A stretch of DNA of 39,662 bases from an uncultured Spirochaetales bacterium (GTDB lineage: Bacteria > Spirochaetota > Spirochaetia > Sphaerochaetales > Sphaerochaetaceae), in NCBI GenBank assembly GCA_949299185.1, contig CASFZR010000019.1:1-39662 (forward strand), given 5' to 3'. Position 1 is the stretch's first letter; each line of letters opens with the position of its first letter. Below are positions 22,614-30,735 of this stretch, piece by piece. The notes under the pieces were generated by a model. The model saw only the letters and a list, made by a program, of their open reading frames with translations, had not been told where the DNA came from and did no database searches. The position numbers and the translations under genes were made by a program.

Positions 22614-25159
22614 CCTAATACCCCCGTGAAGCGCATCGCCGCGATGATCTCATCAGGAGAAAGCCTGGAGAGGATAGAGGCGGAGGCATCGCCGATAACA
22701 CCATCGGCAAGCGCCTGCTTGTCTGAGAGCATATCCGAGATACGCTCCTCGATCGTGTCCGCGGTCACGAAGCGATACACCGAGACATTCCTCTCCTGCC
22801 CTATCCTGAAGGCGCGGTCCGTAGCCTGATTCTCCACCGCAGGATTCCACCATCTGTCGAAATGGATGACGGAAGAAGCCGCCGTGAGGTTGAGCCCGAC
22901 ACCCGCTGCCCGGAGCGACAATACCATATAGGGTATCTCCCCACCCTGGAAAAGCTCCACCCGCTCGGCCCTCTGCCGTTCACCCGTCTCACCGCTTATC
23001 GTAAGCCCCCTCTTCCCGAATACGGAGAAGAGAAGGTCGTCAAGAGGAGGAATCATCGTCCTGAACTGGGTGAAGACCAGCACCCGTTCCCTATTCTCCG
23101 CAAGCGAAGCGGCGAGATCGCGTAGAGCAAGGAACTTCCCGCTGCGCTCGATGGAGTAATCACCGTCACCTAGGAGCTGTGCTGGATGGTTGCATACCTG
23201 CTTCAGACGCAGGAGGGTACGGAGCAGCATGCCCTTCTCCTCAAAGGATGAGAAAGAGGATGGCCCTTCTTCCAGCTCCGACACGATCTCCCTATAAAGC
23301 ACGATCTGCTCCTTCCCCAGCGATACCATCACATCGGTCTCCAGCTTTTCCGGAAGGTCGTGGATTATGCTCCTATCTGTCTTCACCCGGCGGAGGATGA
23401 ATGGGGATATGGCTCTCCTGATCCCTGAGAAGCGGACTCTTCCATCATCACGTACAAGCCGCCTGAATGATTCGGCAGAGCCAAGCAGGCCTGGGGAGAG
23501 GAAGCTGAAGATCGAATGGAGATTCATCAGGTCATTCTCTATGGGCGTACCGGTCATCGCGATCCCGACACCCTTCTTAAGGGCCTTTATCCTCTTGGAC
23601 TGTGCCGTGCCTGCGTTCTTTATCGCCTGTGCCTCATCAAGCACGATGATATCCCACTCCTTATCCACGACAGCCTTGTTCTTCGTCGCCATCTGGTATG
23701 TCGATACGGTAAGGAAGGGAAAATCGTCACGGGAGCGGCTCTTCCCATAGAGGATGAGATAATCCAATGATGGGGCGAAGCGGCGTATCTCATGCTCCCA
23801 GTTCGAGAGCAGGGAGAGAGGGACTATAAGAAGGACGCTCTTCGTCCCCTCCTCCTTCATACGCAGCAGGAAGGCAAGCATCTCCACGGTCTTCCCAAGT
23901 CCCATGTCATCTGCAAGGCACACGCCGAGTCCCATCCTCGCCATGGCGGTAAGCCATAGATACCCCTCTTCCTGATAACCCCTGAGCGTACCATTGAACG
24001 ACCTGGGAATCGTCCTATCCTTGAGTACGGATGATGCGCACTCGGCAATCCAGCCACGGGAGCTGAAGCGTACGGGAGCGGTTACATCGCTACCGGCAAG
24101 CCCGGATTCCGCCCTGATGAGCGAGACGGGATCAGCCTTCCTTCCCTTAAGGCGCTCGAAGTCCGAGACAAGCGCACGCAGCCTCTTATGGTCAACCTCG
24201 ATCCATCTCCCCTTATAAAAACGAAGCCCCTCAGCCTCCGAAAGCAGCGCTCTAGCCTCTTCCTCGCTTATCCTCAGCCCTTCGTAGACCATATCAGGGA
24301 CAAGGGTGAGCAGTACGGACCGGGAGAAGTAGCCTCCGTTCCGCACGCCAAGCTCTATCATGGATCCGCGCCGGTTCTTCCACCATGGAGGAACACGGCA
24401 TATGATCCCAGCAGCCTCATAGAGAGGAACATCATGCAGGAAGGAATACGCCTCATCGGCATCAAGCATCAGCGGATAGAAGATATCCCCGGAATCAACG
24501 AGCGATGCGATGAAGCGGCTCTCTGAGGAGATCCTCCGTATCGCCGCGACCAATGAGGCAAGCTTTTCCTTGTCGTTACCATATTCGGTCCTGGCATATC
24601 TGAGAGGATAGTGCCTTACCTTCCCATCATCGCCAAGAGTGGAATACGTGGCCATGAACGCGAACGGCTTAGCCCCCTCAGGATACTCAACGAGATGGAA
24701 GAAGACCCGGGACGGCACGACAAGATCCTTGCGCTTACCGGAGAAATAGAGGTCGACGCTGCCTGTGAATGACGTTATCTCCCGTGCATATACCTCGCGG
24801 AGCCTCTCAAGCTGCAGCCTTGCCCAGCGGATGGAAAGGAAGCAGCTTCCTATCATATAGGGAGCATCATCTAGCAGACTGAGGATATCATCATCGGCGA
24901 TGTCCGCCATGGCCTTATCGCGCAGGAGCTCAAGCTCTGGCACGTGCAGGAGGCCGTCGATGAACAGCTCTGACAAGGCCCGGAGAAAGATAAGGGAAGG
25001 AGAGTCTAGGCGCCCGGAGAAGAACGCAAGGTCATAGAGCGCCTTGTATCTATCGTTCCGGAAGGCATCATAGAGCAAGGCATCATCCGGCTCATCTGCC
25101 TTCTGCAGGTAATCTGGGACGAATGATTCTTCGGTAATGAGAAGAGCAAGAGCTGCCAT
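22610..25159 (-). CDS. SNF2/SWI2-family DNA-dependent ATPase (DEAD/DEAH-box helicase)
   Basis: The 849-residue protein has a variable N-terminal half and a C-terminal SNF2 motor. Motifs in order: LRGYQEEGYLWL (Q-like), ADDMGLGKTVEML (I), LLIVPLSLLSNW (Ia), VLDEAQAIKN (II), AMTGTPIENDLMNL (III), then in the second lobe VFTQFRTM (IV), LSLRAAGVGLNLTAA (V), and DRAFRIGQERNV (VI). This is the bacterial RapA/HepA-like SNF2 group that often pairs with a SWIM protein. I start at ATG 25159, 2 bases after the mutT stop, since the longer frame overlaps mutT. The group is thought to remodel protein-DNA complexes; the target is unknown. Confidence 0.94.
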   Translation of the reverse strand: MAALALLITEESFVPDYLQKADEPDDALLYDAFRNDRYKALYDLAFFSGRLDSPSLIFLRALSELFIDGLLHVPELELLRDKAMADIADDDILSLLDDAPYMIGSCFLSIRWARLQLERLREVYAREITSFTGSVDLYFSGKRKDLVVPSRVFFHLVEYPEGAKPFAFMATYSTLGDDGKVRHYPLRYARTEYGNDKEKLASLVAAIRRISSESRFIASLVDSGDIFYPLMLDADEAYSFLHDVPLYEAAGIICRVPPWWKNRRGSMIELGVRNGGYFSRSVLLTLVPDMVYEGLRISEEEARALLSEAEGLRFYKGRWIEVDHKRLRALVSDFERLKGRKADPVSLIRAESGLAGSDVTAPVRFSSRGWIAECASSVLKDRTIPRSFNGTLRGYQEEGYLWLTAMARMGLGVCLADDMGLGKTVEMLAFLLRMKEEGTKSVLLIVPLSLLSNWEHEIRRFAPSLDYLILYGKSRSRDDFPFLTVSTYQMATKNKAVVDKEWDIIVLDEAQAIKNAGTAQSKRIKALKKGVGIAMTGTPIENDLMNLHSIFSFLSPGLLGSAESFRRLVRDDGRVRFSGIRRAISPFILRRVKTDRSIIHDLPEKLETDVMVSLGKEQIVLYREIVSELEEGPSSFSSFEEKGMLLRTLLRLKQVCNHPAQLLGDGDYSIERSGKFLALRDLAASLAENRERVLVFTQFRTMIPPLDDLLFSVFGKRGLTISGETGERQRAERVELFQGGEIPYMVLSLRAAGVGLNLTAASSVIHFDRWWNPAVENQATDRAFRIGQERNVSVYRFVTADTIEERISDMLSDKQALADGVIGDASASILSRLSPDEIIAAMRFTGVLG

Positions 25160-25161
25160 GG

Positions 25162-25554
25162 CTATACGACACACCCCTCCCTGATAAGCTCCAGCACCTT
25201 CATATCGGCCGGAAGCCAGCTGACGCTATCAAGCCCATCAGCAGATAGCCAGCGCATCTCCTCATGCTCAGCAAGCGTTATGCGGCCTTCCACGATATGG
25301 CAGATATAGCAATCCATCATGAGGTGGAAATCATCATATTCATGCTCGATCGTGCCTAGGAGGCTATCAACGGCGATCTGGATGCCAAGCTCTTCCCGGA
25401 TCTCGCGGATGACGGCTTCCTCCCCGCTCTCCCCTGCCTCACGCTTTCCGCCGGGGAATTCCCAGTACCCTTTATAAGCACCATATCCGCGCTCGGTCGC
25501 AAGGATCCTACCACCGCTCTTAATGACAGCCGCGCTTACCCGTATCGTCCTCAT
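25162..25554 (-). CDS. mutT: MutT-type Nudix hydrolase
   Basis: It probably hydrolyses oxidised nucleotides (8-oxo-dGTP) to sanitise the pool; CTP or related nucleotides are also possible. The 130-residue protein has the lead motif YWEFPGGKREAGE and the full Nudix box (G-x5-E-x7-REIREELGI). The start MRTIRVSAAVI is the usual family N-terminus. It lies 6 bases after a TATCCT -10 box, and the long upstream frame is discarded since it overlaps the MATE gene antisense. First gene of the mutT-SNF2-SWIM unit; spacing to SNF2 is 2 bases. The divergent gap to the MATE gene is only 48 bases. Confidence 0.93.
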   Translation of the reverse strand: MRTIRVSAAVIKSGGRILATERGYGAYKGYWEFPGGKREAGESGEEAVIREIREELGIQIAVDSLLGTIEHEYDDFHLMMDCYICHIVEGRITLAEHEEMRWLSADGLDSVSWLPADMKVLELIREGCVV

Positions 25555-25589
25555 ACGAAGAGGATAGAACAAAAGGCTGGCCAAGGCTA
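25555..25589 (-). promoter_or_regulatory. leaderless-type promoter of mutT
   Basis: On the minus strand, TATCCT (25561-25566) ends 6 bases before the ATG; the -35 hexamer at 17 bases is TAGCCT (weak). The 16 bases CTATCCTCTTCGTATG up to the start codon are identical to those before the gene at 35928. Confidence 0.45.
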
Positions 25590-25602
25590 TAATCCAACCG
25601 CC
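25565..25602 (+). promoter_or_regulatory. promoter of the second MATE gene
   Basis: TAGAAC (25565-25570), a 17-base spacer and a perfect TATAAT (25588-25593). The ATG is 9 bases further, giving a leader of about 2 bases and no SD. It overlaps the divergent mutT promoter. Confidence 0.55.
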
Positions 25603-26979
25603 ATGAGGAAGAACGGAAACTACGATCTGGGAAAGGATGGGCTCTGGTTCCTGACGCTCCATCTCGCACTCCCGACGGCCCTCGCGCAGGCCGTGAACGT
25701 GCTGTACGCGATCGTCGACAGGATGTTCATCGGACATATCGCGGGATATGGTGATATGGCCCTCGCAGGCGTGGGCATCGCGGCTCCCATCACCACGCTG
25801 ATCTCCTCCTTCGCGGTCCTGATAGGGATGGGAGGGGCTCCGATCATGGCGATGAAGGAGGGGCATGGCGAGCATGAGAGCGCGGAGCGGATACTCTCGA
25901 CCGCGTTCTACCTCATCCTGGCCGCTTCCGCGATACTGACGCCTCTCGCCTTCATCTTCCGCCGTCCGATACTCATGACGTTCGGGGCCTCCGCGATGAC
26001 GCTTCCCTATGCCAGCGAGTATCTGGGATGGTATGTGCTCGGCACTCCGTTCGCGCTCCTCGCATCAGGGCTCAACAGCTTTGTCATCAACCAAGGACAG
26101 AGCAAGAAAGGCATGGTTTCGGTACTGGTGGGGGCAGCGCTCAACATCGTACTCGATCCCCTTTTCATCTTCACCTTCGGCTTAGGGGTTAAGGGTGCGG
26201 CCATCGCCACCGTGATATCCCAGCTGGCCTCCGCCGCCATCGTCATCGGCGTACTGCTCTCCAAGAATACCCAGATACGGCTACGCTTCCATTCATTCGA
26301 TAGAGGCAGGATACTGAAGATCCTGACATTCGGTCTCTCGCCATTCATCATCATCGCCACGGACAGCGCCCTGATGATCGTCCTCAACTCGGTGCTGCAG
26401 CGCTATGGCGGCCCAGAGCGCGGCGATATACTGATAACCTGCTCCACGATAATCCAGAGCTACCATCTGCTGGTCATGAACCCTCTCGGAGGGATCACCG
26501 CGGGTTGTCAGGGAATGGTGAGCTACAACTATGGAGCCGGAGATTCCGCAAGGGTCAAGGGAAGCATAAGGCGCGTACAGGTCGTCGCGACAGCCTATAC
26601 GGTCGTGATGTTCATCCTCACCCTCGTAGGGTCAAAGGCCTTCGCCTCCTTCTTCACCCCGGATGAATCTATACAGGTCACGGCCGCCCGCTATATGATC
26701 ATCTTCGAATCAATGATAATCCCGCTCTCCTTCCAATACACGAACGTGGATATGATGACGGCCCTTGGCCAGGTCCGCTTCTCCCTGCCGCTATCGCTTG
26801 AGAGGAAGATCGTCTTCTTCATATCCACGCTGCTGCTACCGGCGATCACAGTGGCGGACGCGGCCTTCTTCGCCGAGCCTATCTGCGATCTGATAGCAGG
26901 AGTCATATCCACCGCGATCATGTGGAAGGAACTGCCAAGGATACTCAGGCAGAGGGAAGAACGCGGCTTCCGTCTATGA
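25603..26979 (+). CDS. MATE family efflux transporter
   Basis: A second inner-membrane MATE exporter, 458 residues, with about 12 helices. It shares the segments PTALAQAVNVLYAIVDRMFIGH, GMGGAPIMAMKEG, and NIVLDPLFIFTFGLGVKGAAIATVISQ with the copy at 18418, so the two are paralogues of the same subgroup. The substrate is unknown. The start fits the family N-terminus and the -10 box directly upstream. It diverges from mutT and ends exactly next to the convergent dehydrogenase gene with no gap. Confidence 0.93.
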   Translation: MRKNGNYDLGKDGLWFLTLHLALPTALAQAVNVLYAIVDRMFIGHIAGYGDMALAGVGIAAPITTLISSFAVLIGMGGAPIMAMKEGHGEHESAERILSTAFYLILAASAILTPLAFIFRRPILMTFGASAMTLPYASEYLGWYVLGTPFALLASGLNSFVINQGQSKKGMVSVLVGAALNIVLDPLFIFTFGLGVKGAAIATVISQLASAAIVIGVLLSKNTQIRLRFHSFDRGRILKILTFGLSPFIIIATDSALMIVLNSVLQRYGGPERGDILITCSTIIQSYHLLVMNPLGGITAGCQGMVSYNYGAGDSARVKGSIRRVQVVATAYTVVMFILTLVGSKAFASFFTPDESIQVTAARYMIIFESMIIPLSFQYTNVDMMTALGQVRFSLPLSLERKIVFFISTLLLPAITVADAAFFAEPICDLIAGVISTAIMWKELPRILRQREERGFRL

Positions 26980-28023
26980 TCAGAGCCTTATGACCTTACC
27001 GCTGTAAGCGCTATCATAGATGGCTTCGACAAGCTCAACCGCCTTACGGGCCTCACGCCCTGAGACCATCGGCTCTGTTCCTGCCTCAAGCGCCCGGACC
27101 ACATCCTCGATATTCTCCGCATGCGCACTGGCATCTGCCACGCTCGGCGTGGATGCTCCCCAGGTGGGGGCCGTGGCTTCCGCTATAGACGCCTTGATCG
27201 CGGCATCCTCCGGTCTCTCATCCTTGAAATCCCACGCCCCGATGCTGTCACCGGCAAGAAGCGCAGAGCCATCGGTACCGCAGATCTCAACGCGCCTCAT
27301 GGAACCGGGATAGGAAGCCGTGGTTCCCTCTATGATACCTAAAGCCCCGCTCTTGAAGCGTATCGAAGCAACGCCGGTATCCTCTACCTCTATCCTCTCA
27401 TGGCCAAGCGCTCCGCAGAATGACGACACGCTATCGACATCACCGCCGAACCACCTAAGGAGGTCGATCGTGTGGATTCCCTGGTTGATCAGCACCCCGC
27501 CTCCATCAAGCGCCTTCGTTCCATGCCATGGCACATCATCGTAGTATTCCTGCGTACGATACCAGTTGAACTGGGCGCTGATCATCGTCACACGCCCGAA
27601 GCGCCCCTCATCGAGGGCATTCTTCAGAAGCCTTACGGCCTTGAAGTACCTAGACTGGAATATGCCGGCAAGGAGGACACCCTTCCTCTCCGCCGCCTCG
27701 ATCATCGCATCGCAGCGCGCGGTGGTTATCTCCATCGGCTTCTCTACGATCACGGCCTTCTTACCGCTCTCTATAGCAGAGAGAGCCGGCTCAAGATGGG
27801 CTCCAGAAGGAGTCGCGATCATGACGATATCTACATCAGCATCGGAAAGGAAGCCATCAAGATCATGATAGCTCCTGATACCGAAGCGCGAGGCAAAGGC
27901 ATCCCCCTTAGCCGCATTATGGTTATAGCAGGCGACAAGCCTCACTCCCCTAGAGGCAAGTACCGCATTAGCGTGCGTTTCCGCTATATTCCCCGTTCCG
28001 ATGATTCCGACACCGTATTCCAT
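26980..28023 (-). CDS. Gfo/Idh/MocA family NAD(P)-dependent oxidoreductase
   Basis: The 347-residue protein oxidises or reduces a sugar, inositol or related compound. The N-terminal Rossmann motif is GIIGTGNIAETHANAV (residues 6-21). The conserved EKPMEITTARCDAMIEAA carries the EKP motif, and the C-terminal domain has GGGVLINQGIHTIDLLRWFGG with the catalytic His region. The substrate cannot be deduced. Two starts share one SD (GGAGG): a TTG 4 bases after it (28029) and the ATG at 28023. I prefer the ATG by family fit. No sugar operon surrounds it; it is convergent with the MATE gene. Confidence 0.9.
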   Translation of the reverse strand: MEYGVGIIGTGNIAETHANAVLASRGVRLVACYNHNAAKGDAFASRFGIRSYHDLDGFLSDADVDIVMIATPSGAHLEPALSAIESGKKAVIVEKPMEITTARCDAMIEAAERKGVLLAGIFQSRYFKAVRLLKNALDEGRFGRVTMISAQFNWYRTQEYYDDVPWHGTKALDGGGVLINQGIHTIDLLRWFGGDVDSVSSFCGALGHERIEVEDTGVASIRFKSGALGIIEGTTASYPGSMRRVEICGTDGSALLAGDSIGAWDFKDERPEDAAIKASIAEATAPTWGASTPSVADASAHAENIEDVVRALEAGTEPMVSGREARKAVELVEAIYDSAYSGKVIRL

Positions 28024-28127
28024 AATCAACGATCCTCCGCAGAGATAGTCGCATCAACTGAGGGGCAAAGGCAAGAAGAAGAACAATATCAGCCAAGTAA
28101 TGACTATGATGCGGCCCTTGATATGCT

Positions 28128-28140
28128 TATAGTTGATATC
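28128..28140 (+). promoter_or_regulatory. possible -10 box of the orphan lipoprotein
   Basis: TATAGT (28128-28133) ends 7 bases before the ATG. No good -35 hexamer at 17 bases. There is no SD. Confidence 0.35.
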
Positions 28141-29469
28141 ATGAGGAATTTCATTGCATTCTCGCTGCTGATCTACCTGCTCGCAGGCTGCTATATGCCG
28201 AATGATGGAAACAACCTAGAAGAAGAAGGCGGCAATCCACTACCCCCTGATTATGAGATTACGCTTCCGGAGGAGCCAGAGATAACGACTCCGGCAACGG
28301 CTCCTTCTGAGGAACAATCCGTGCTTCTGGAAAGAATCATGAACTCACTAGGGAACATGGCCCTAACAGGATATTCCAGCGACGTCACCGATGCCATGAA
28401 GGAGTATGCAAAGGAGAATCCTGCGAAGAACGATGATGACCGGCTGAGGGAAATAGAGAGCTACACCCATGAAGATACCACTATATCGGGATGGTTCACG
28501 ATTCCGTCCGAGGGAACGATAACAACCCCTCCCGATGCAGCGCCATTGGATATAAGCTTCTCGGTCGATTCAGGCTCAGGAAAGGCTGAAGGCTGCATTA
28601 CGATGAGCCATACTTCAGAGAGCATGATCATAGCGATGAACATCTACAACCACATTCCCAGCGGAGAGGATGCGGTAGAGAGTATCAGTAAGGGCTTCAT
28701 CTATCAGAATATGGATAGCACCTCGATGAAGGTCATAATCACGGCAGACTTCATGGACAATGGCCATAAGCATACCCTGTACTACAGGCAGGAACCTAAG
28801 CTGATAGATCAGGAGACAGGAGAGCTGGATGAAGGCGCACTGTGCATCCTCGATGATGAGAATATAGAATACGTGCTTTTCGGCTTTGAGGATTCAACCC
28901 CGGAGTACGTGCCATTGAGGACACCTACGACAGAGGAATCAAACCTGATGTCAGCAATTGGCTTATCAATGGCAGAAGCAGGAACGGAGATCCAGGAAAC
29001 GATATTGAGAGCGATAGAATCAACCCTGGATAAAGGCTTTAAGGACATAAGATACTCTGATGGTAATTCCTCAGTAGAAGGCTCATTATCAGCCAACGGA
29101 TCGGAAACATGGGAAGCGACCATCAACTCATATATGATCAGAGGAACGAACGACAAGGGGGATTACGCCCTGCAGGGAGAGGCTACCCTCACATCATCAA
29201 ATGAAGATGGCTATCCACTTCCCTTTAAATCAATCAGGGCAGAGATCAGCAACTACTACATAGCTGGCAAAGACGGCCTTCTTATAACATCAGGGACGAT
29301 ATATCAGGAAGAAACAGCATCATCCTTCAGCCTGAACGCCGCAGACAACGCTGGCAAGCCACACAAATGGGAAGTAAACATGACAAGAACCAGTGATGGG
29401 AGCTTTGAAGGTACCGAGGTATTCGATGAAGCGAACCTCATCCCCTTCTTCATGAGGAATCAGTACTGA
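28141..29469 (+). CDS. hypothetical lipoprotein
   Basis: I do not recognise this protein. The 442 residues begin with a lipoprotein signal (LIYLLAGC, Cys17) and a Pro/Glu/Thr-rich linker to about residue 60. The mature part is beta-rich and may be two related halves of about 190 residues: each opens with a helix (LLERIMNSLGNMAL; NLMSAIGLSMAEAG) and proceeds to Ser/Thr/Gly-rich strands. This would suit an outer- or inner-membrane anchored surface protein. The frame is open far upstream, antisense to the dehydrogenase gene, but only the part from 28141 has signal-peptide character. No SD; a TATAGT box ends 7 bases upstream. Base composition is slightly richer in A than in the neighbours. Confidence 0.75.
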   Translation: MRNFIAFSLLIYLLAGCYMPNDGNNLEEEGGNPLPPDYEITLPEEPEITTPATAPSEEQSVLLERIMNSLGNMALTGYSSDVTDAMKEYAKENPAKNDDDRLREIESYTHEDTTISGWFTIPSEGTITTPPDAAPLDISFSVDSGSGKAEGCITMSHTSESMIIAMNIYNHIPSGEDAVESISKGFIYQNMDSTSMKVIITADFMDNGHKHTLYYRQEPKLIDQETGELDEGALCILDDENIEYVLFGFEDSTPEYVPLRTPTTEESNLMSAIGLSMAEAGTEIQETILRAIESTLDKGFKDIRYSDGNSSVEGSLSANGSETWEATINSYMIRGTNDKGDYALQGEATLTSSNEDGYPLPFKSIRAEISNYYIAGKDGLLITSGTIYQEETASSFSLNAADNAGKPHKWEVNMTRTSDGSFEGTEVFDEANLIPFFMRNQY

Positions 29470-29493
29470 TTCACCCCGAAGCATAAGGACAAT

Positions 29494-29537
29494 AAAAAAC
29501 CCCACACCCGGTAAAAGGAGGTAAACGGTTTGTGGGG
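29494..29537 (-). terminator. terminator of the ligA-pfk operon, loop carries an anti-SD motif
   Basis: On the minus strand, CCCCACA (29531-29537) pairs with TGTGGGG (29500-29506), with an inner CCG/CGG pairing, followed by six T (29494-29499). The loop exposes ACCTCCTTTT. No U-tract exists on the plus side, so the orientation is clear. Confidence 0.8.
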
Positions 29538-29592
29538 AACAAAAGGAGGTTAGAATGGAAGTGCTATTGCTTCCACTTTCTGATGCCAATAG
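29494..29592 (-). ncRNA. possible 3'-end small RNA with two anti-Shine-Dalgarno motifs
   Basis: Downstream of the last gene of the ligA-pfk operon, the minus strand has two copies of ACCTCCTTTT (29541-29550 and 29513-29522), one unpaired and one in the terminator loop. Further 5' the sequence can fold CTATTG with CAATAG. The 10-mer is identical to that in small RNA 1. I found no convincing promoter, and no sigma-54 -12 element follows the TTGGCA at 29585-29590. So release from the operon's 3' UTR is the likelier origin. The alternative is that the plus strand matters: there the same bases form an excellent SD before a 33-codon ORF (29555-29656). Confidence 0.45.
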
Positions 29593-29663
29593 GAAAAGAA
29601 TGAAAAGTACTTTTCGTAAAATTTTCAAAATTTTTGAAACATCATTCCGATTTTAAGGAATTG

Positions 29664-30734
29664 CTATCTAAGTACCTTCCTCTTATCGATATAAGGCTCT
29701 CTCCATCCCGCCTCTTCCGCCAGCGCACGATACATCGGGGCATCTGGACTATGGAGGCGCAAGATGAATGAGGCGTACTCCTTCTCTGTCTCACCGAAGA
29801 GGTCATAGCCTATCTTGGCTATGCAGTCCGGCATGAGGGATGCGGCGACATACCTCGCCGAATCGATATACCCTTCCAGATCAAGGTAGCCATCCTCGAT
29901 GATACGACGTACATCCTTAGGCCTGGTGATAGAGAACCTGAAGCCCTCATCCGGTTCCTCATAGGAAAGATGCTCGTAGATAAGCTCATGGGTAAGAGGC
30001 TTCGCTCCCCGGCTACGGACATCGAGGGCCTTGCGGGAGAGGATCTTCTCCGCATCCGCGGCAGAGGCAAGAGGGGCTCCTTCCCTACCTAGGATATACG
30101 GGAAGGGTATGTATGGAGCTATATCCCTCACGAACGGCTCTCCGACCGCATGAGTCAGGGCAAGGATGGAATCCTCCGATACAGGAAGCTCCTCCTTTCC
30201 ATATCTCCTGTCCCCGACCATGATCCCTTCCGAGGGAAAATGCTCCATGTATCCCTCGATGATCTCCTGACAGGTCTCATAGGAAAGATGAGGCAGGTCA
30301 TACGGCGGCTCCATGATGAACGTACGCCTCAGGGCACACTCGGAAGCAACCGCATCCAGATAGTCATCCTGTATGGGATTGAAGAAGAGCCTGCCGGAGA
30401 GCTTGAGGAAGGATGCCATATCCGGGGCATAGGCCTGGAAGCGGTCCTCTGGGAGCAGGAAGGATGAGGTGTCAGGAGATGGAATAAGGCCGAAGGCCCT
30501 ATCTATCACATAGCCGAGGACCGAAAGGGGCATGGAAGACGGAACCATGAGCCAGCGCTCTATCCTGCCATCCTCCGCATCGGCGTATTCCGCGAGGGAG
30601 GAAAGCATGTCATGATCAAGAGTCCTGAAGGTCATCACGACCCTCAGGACATCGATCCTGAAGAATGGGCTGGAGTCCAGCAGGATCTTATCAAGCTGCG
30701 ATAGCCTGATATTGAATATGGGCTCCCTGCTCAC
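29664..30734 (-). CDS. hypothetical protein, possibly pRiA4b ORF-3-like
   Basis: The 356-residue protein is not firmly recognised. Residues 25-80 (VLRVVMTFRTLDHDMLSS... RIERWLMVPSSMPLSVLGYVIDRAFGL) recall the start of the pRiA4b ORF-3 family, which has an R/W-x-VPxxxxLxxLhxVI pattern. The rest is acidic and helical with no visible catalytic motif, signal or membrane helix. It starts with GTG 1 base after the pfk stop, so it is the last gene of the ligA operon and is translated with weak initiation (no SD). Function unknown. The C-terminus is basic (IDKRKVLR). Confidence 0.65.
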   Translation of the reverse strand: MSREPIFNIRLSQLDKILLDSSPFFRIDVLRVVMTFRTLDHDMLSSLAEYADAEDGRIERWLMVPSSMPLSVLGYVIDRAFGLIPSPDTSSFLLPEDRFQAYAPDMASFLKLSGRLFFNPIQDDYLDAVASECALRRTFIMEPPYDLPHLSYETCQEIIEGYMEHFPSEGIMVGDRRYGKEELPVSEDSILALTHAVGEPFVRDIAPYIPFPYILGREGAPLASAADAEKILSRKALDVRSRGAKPLTHELIYEHLSYEEPDEGFRFSITRPKDVRRIIEDGYLDLEGYIDSARYVAASLMPDCIAKIGYDLFGETEKEYASFILRLHSPDAPMYRALAEEAGWREPYIDKRKVLR

Positions 30735-30735
30735 G

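Noticed and set aside
25584..25593. AGGCTATAAT region as a shared bidirectional -10 box
   Set aside because: The two divergent genes each have a separate -10 box at the expected distance.
27472..28140. N-terminal extension of the orphan lipoprotein
   Set aside because: It lies antisense over the dehydrogenase gene, and the lipoprotein signal starts at 28141.
29585..29590. TTGGCA as a sigma-54 -24 element for the third anti-SD RNA
   Set aside because: No GC stands 10 bases after the GG, so the -12 element is missing.
29555..29656. 33-codon ORF with an excellent SD (AAAAGGAGGT)
   Set aside because: Not listed as a gene because the U-tract and motif identity favour a minus-strand RNA and the peptide resembles nothing; it remains the main alternative.
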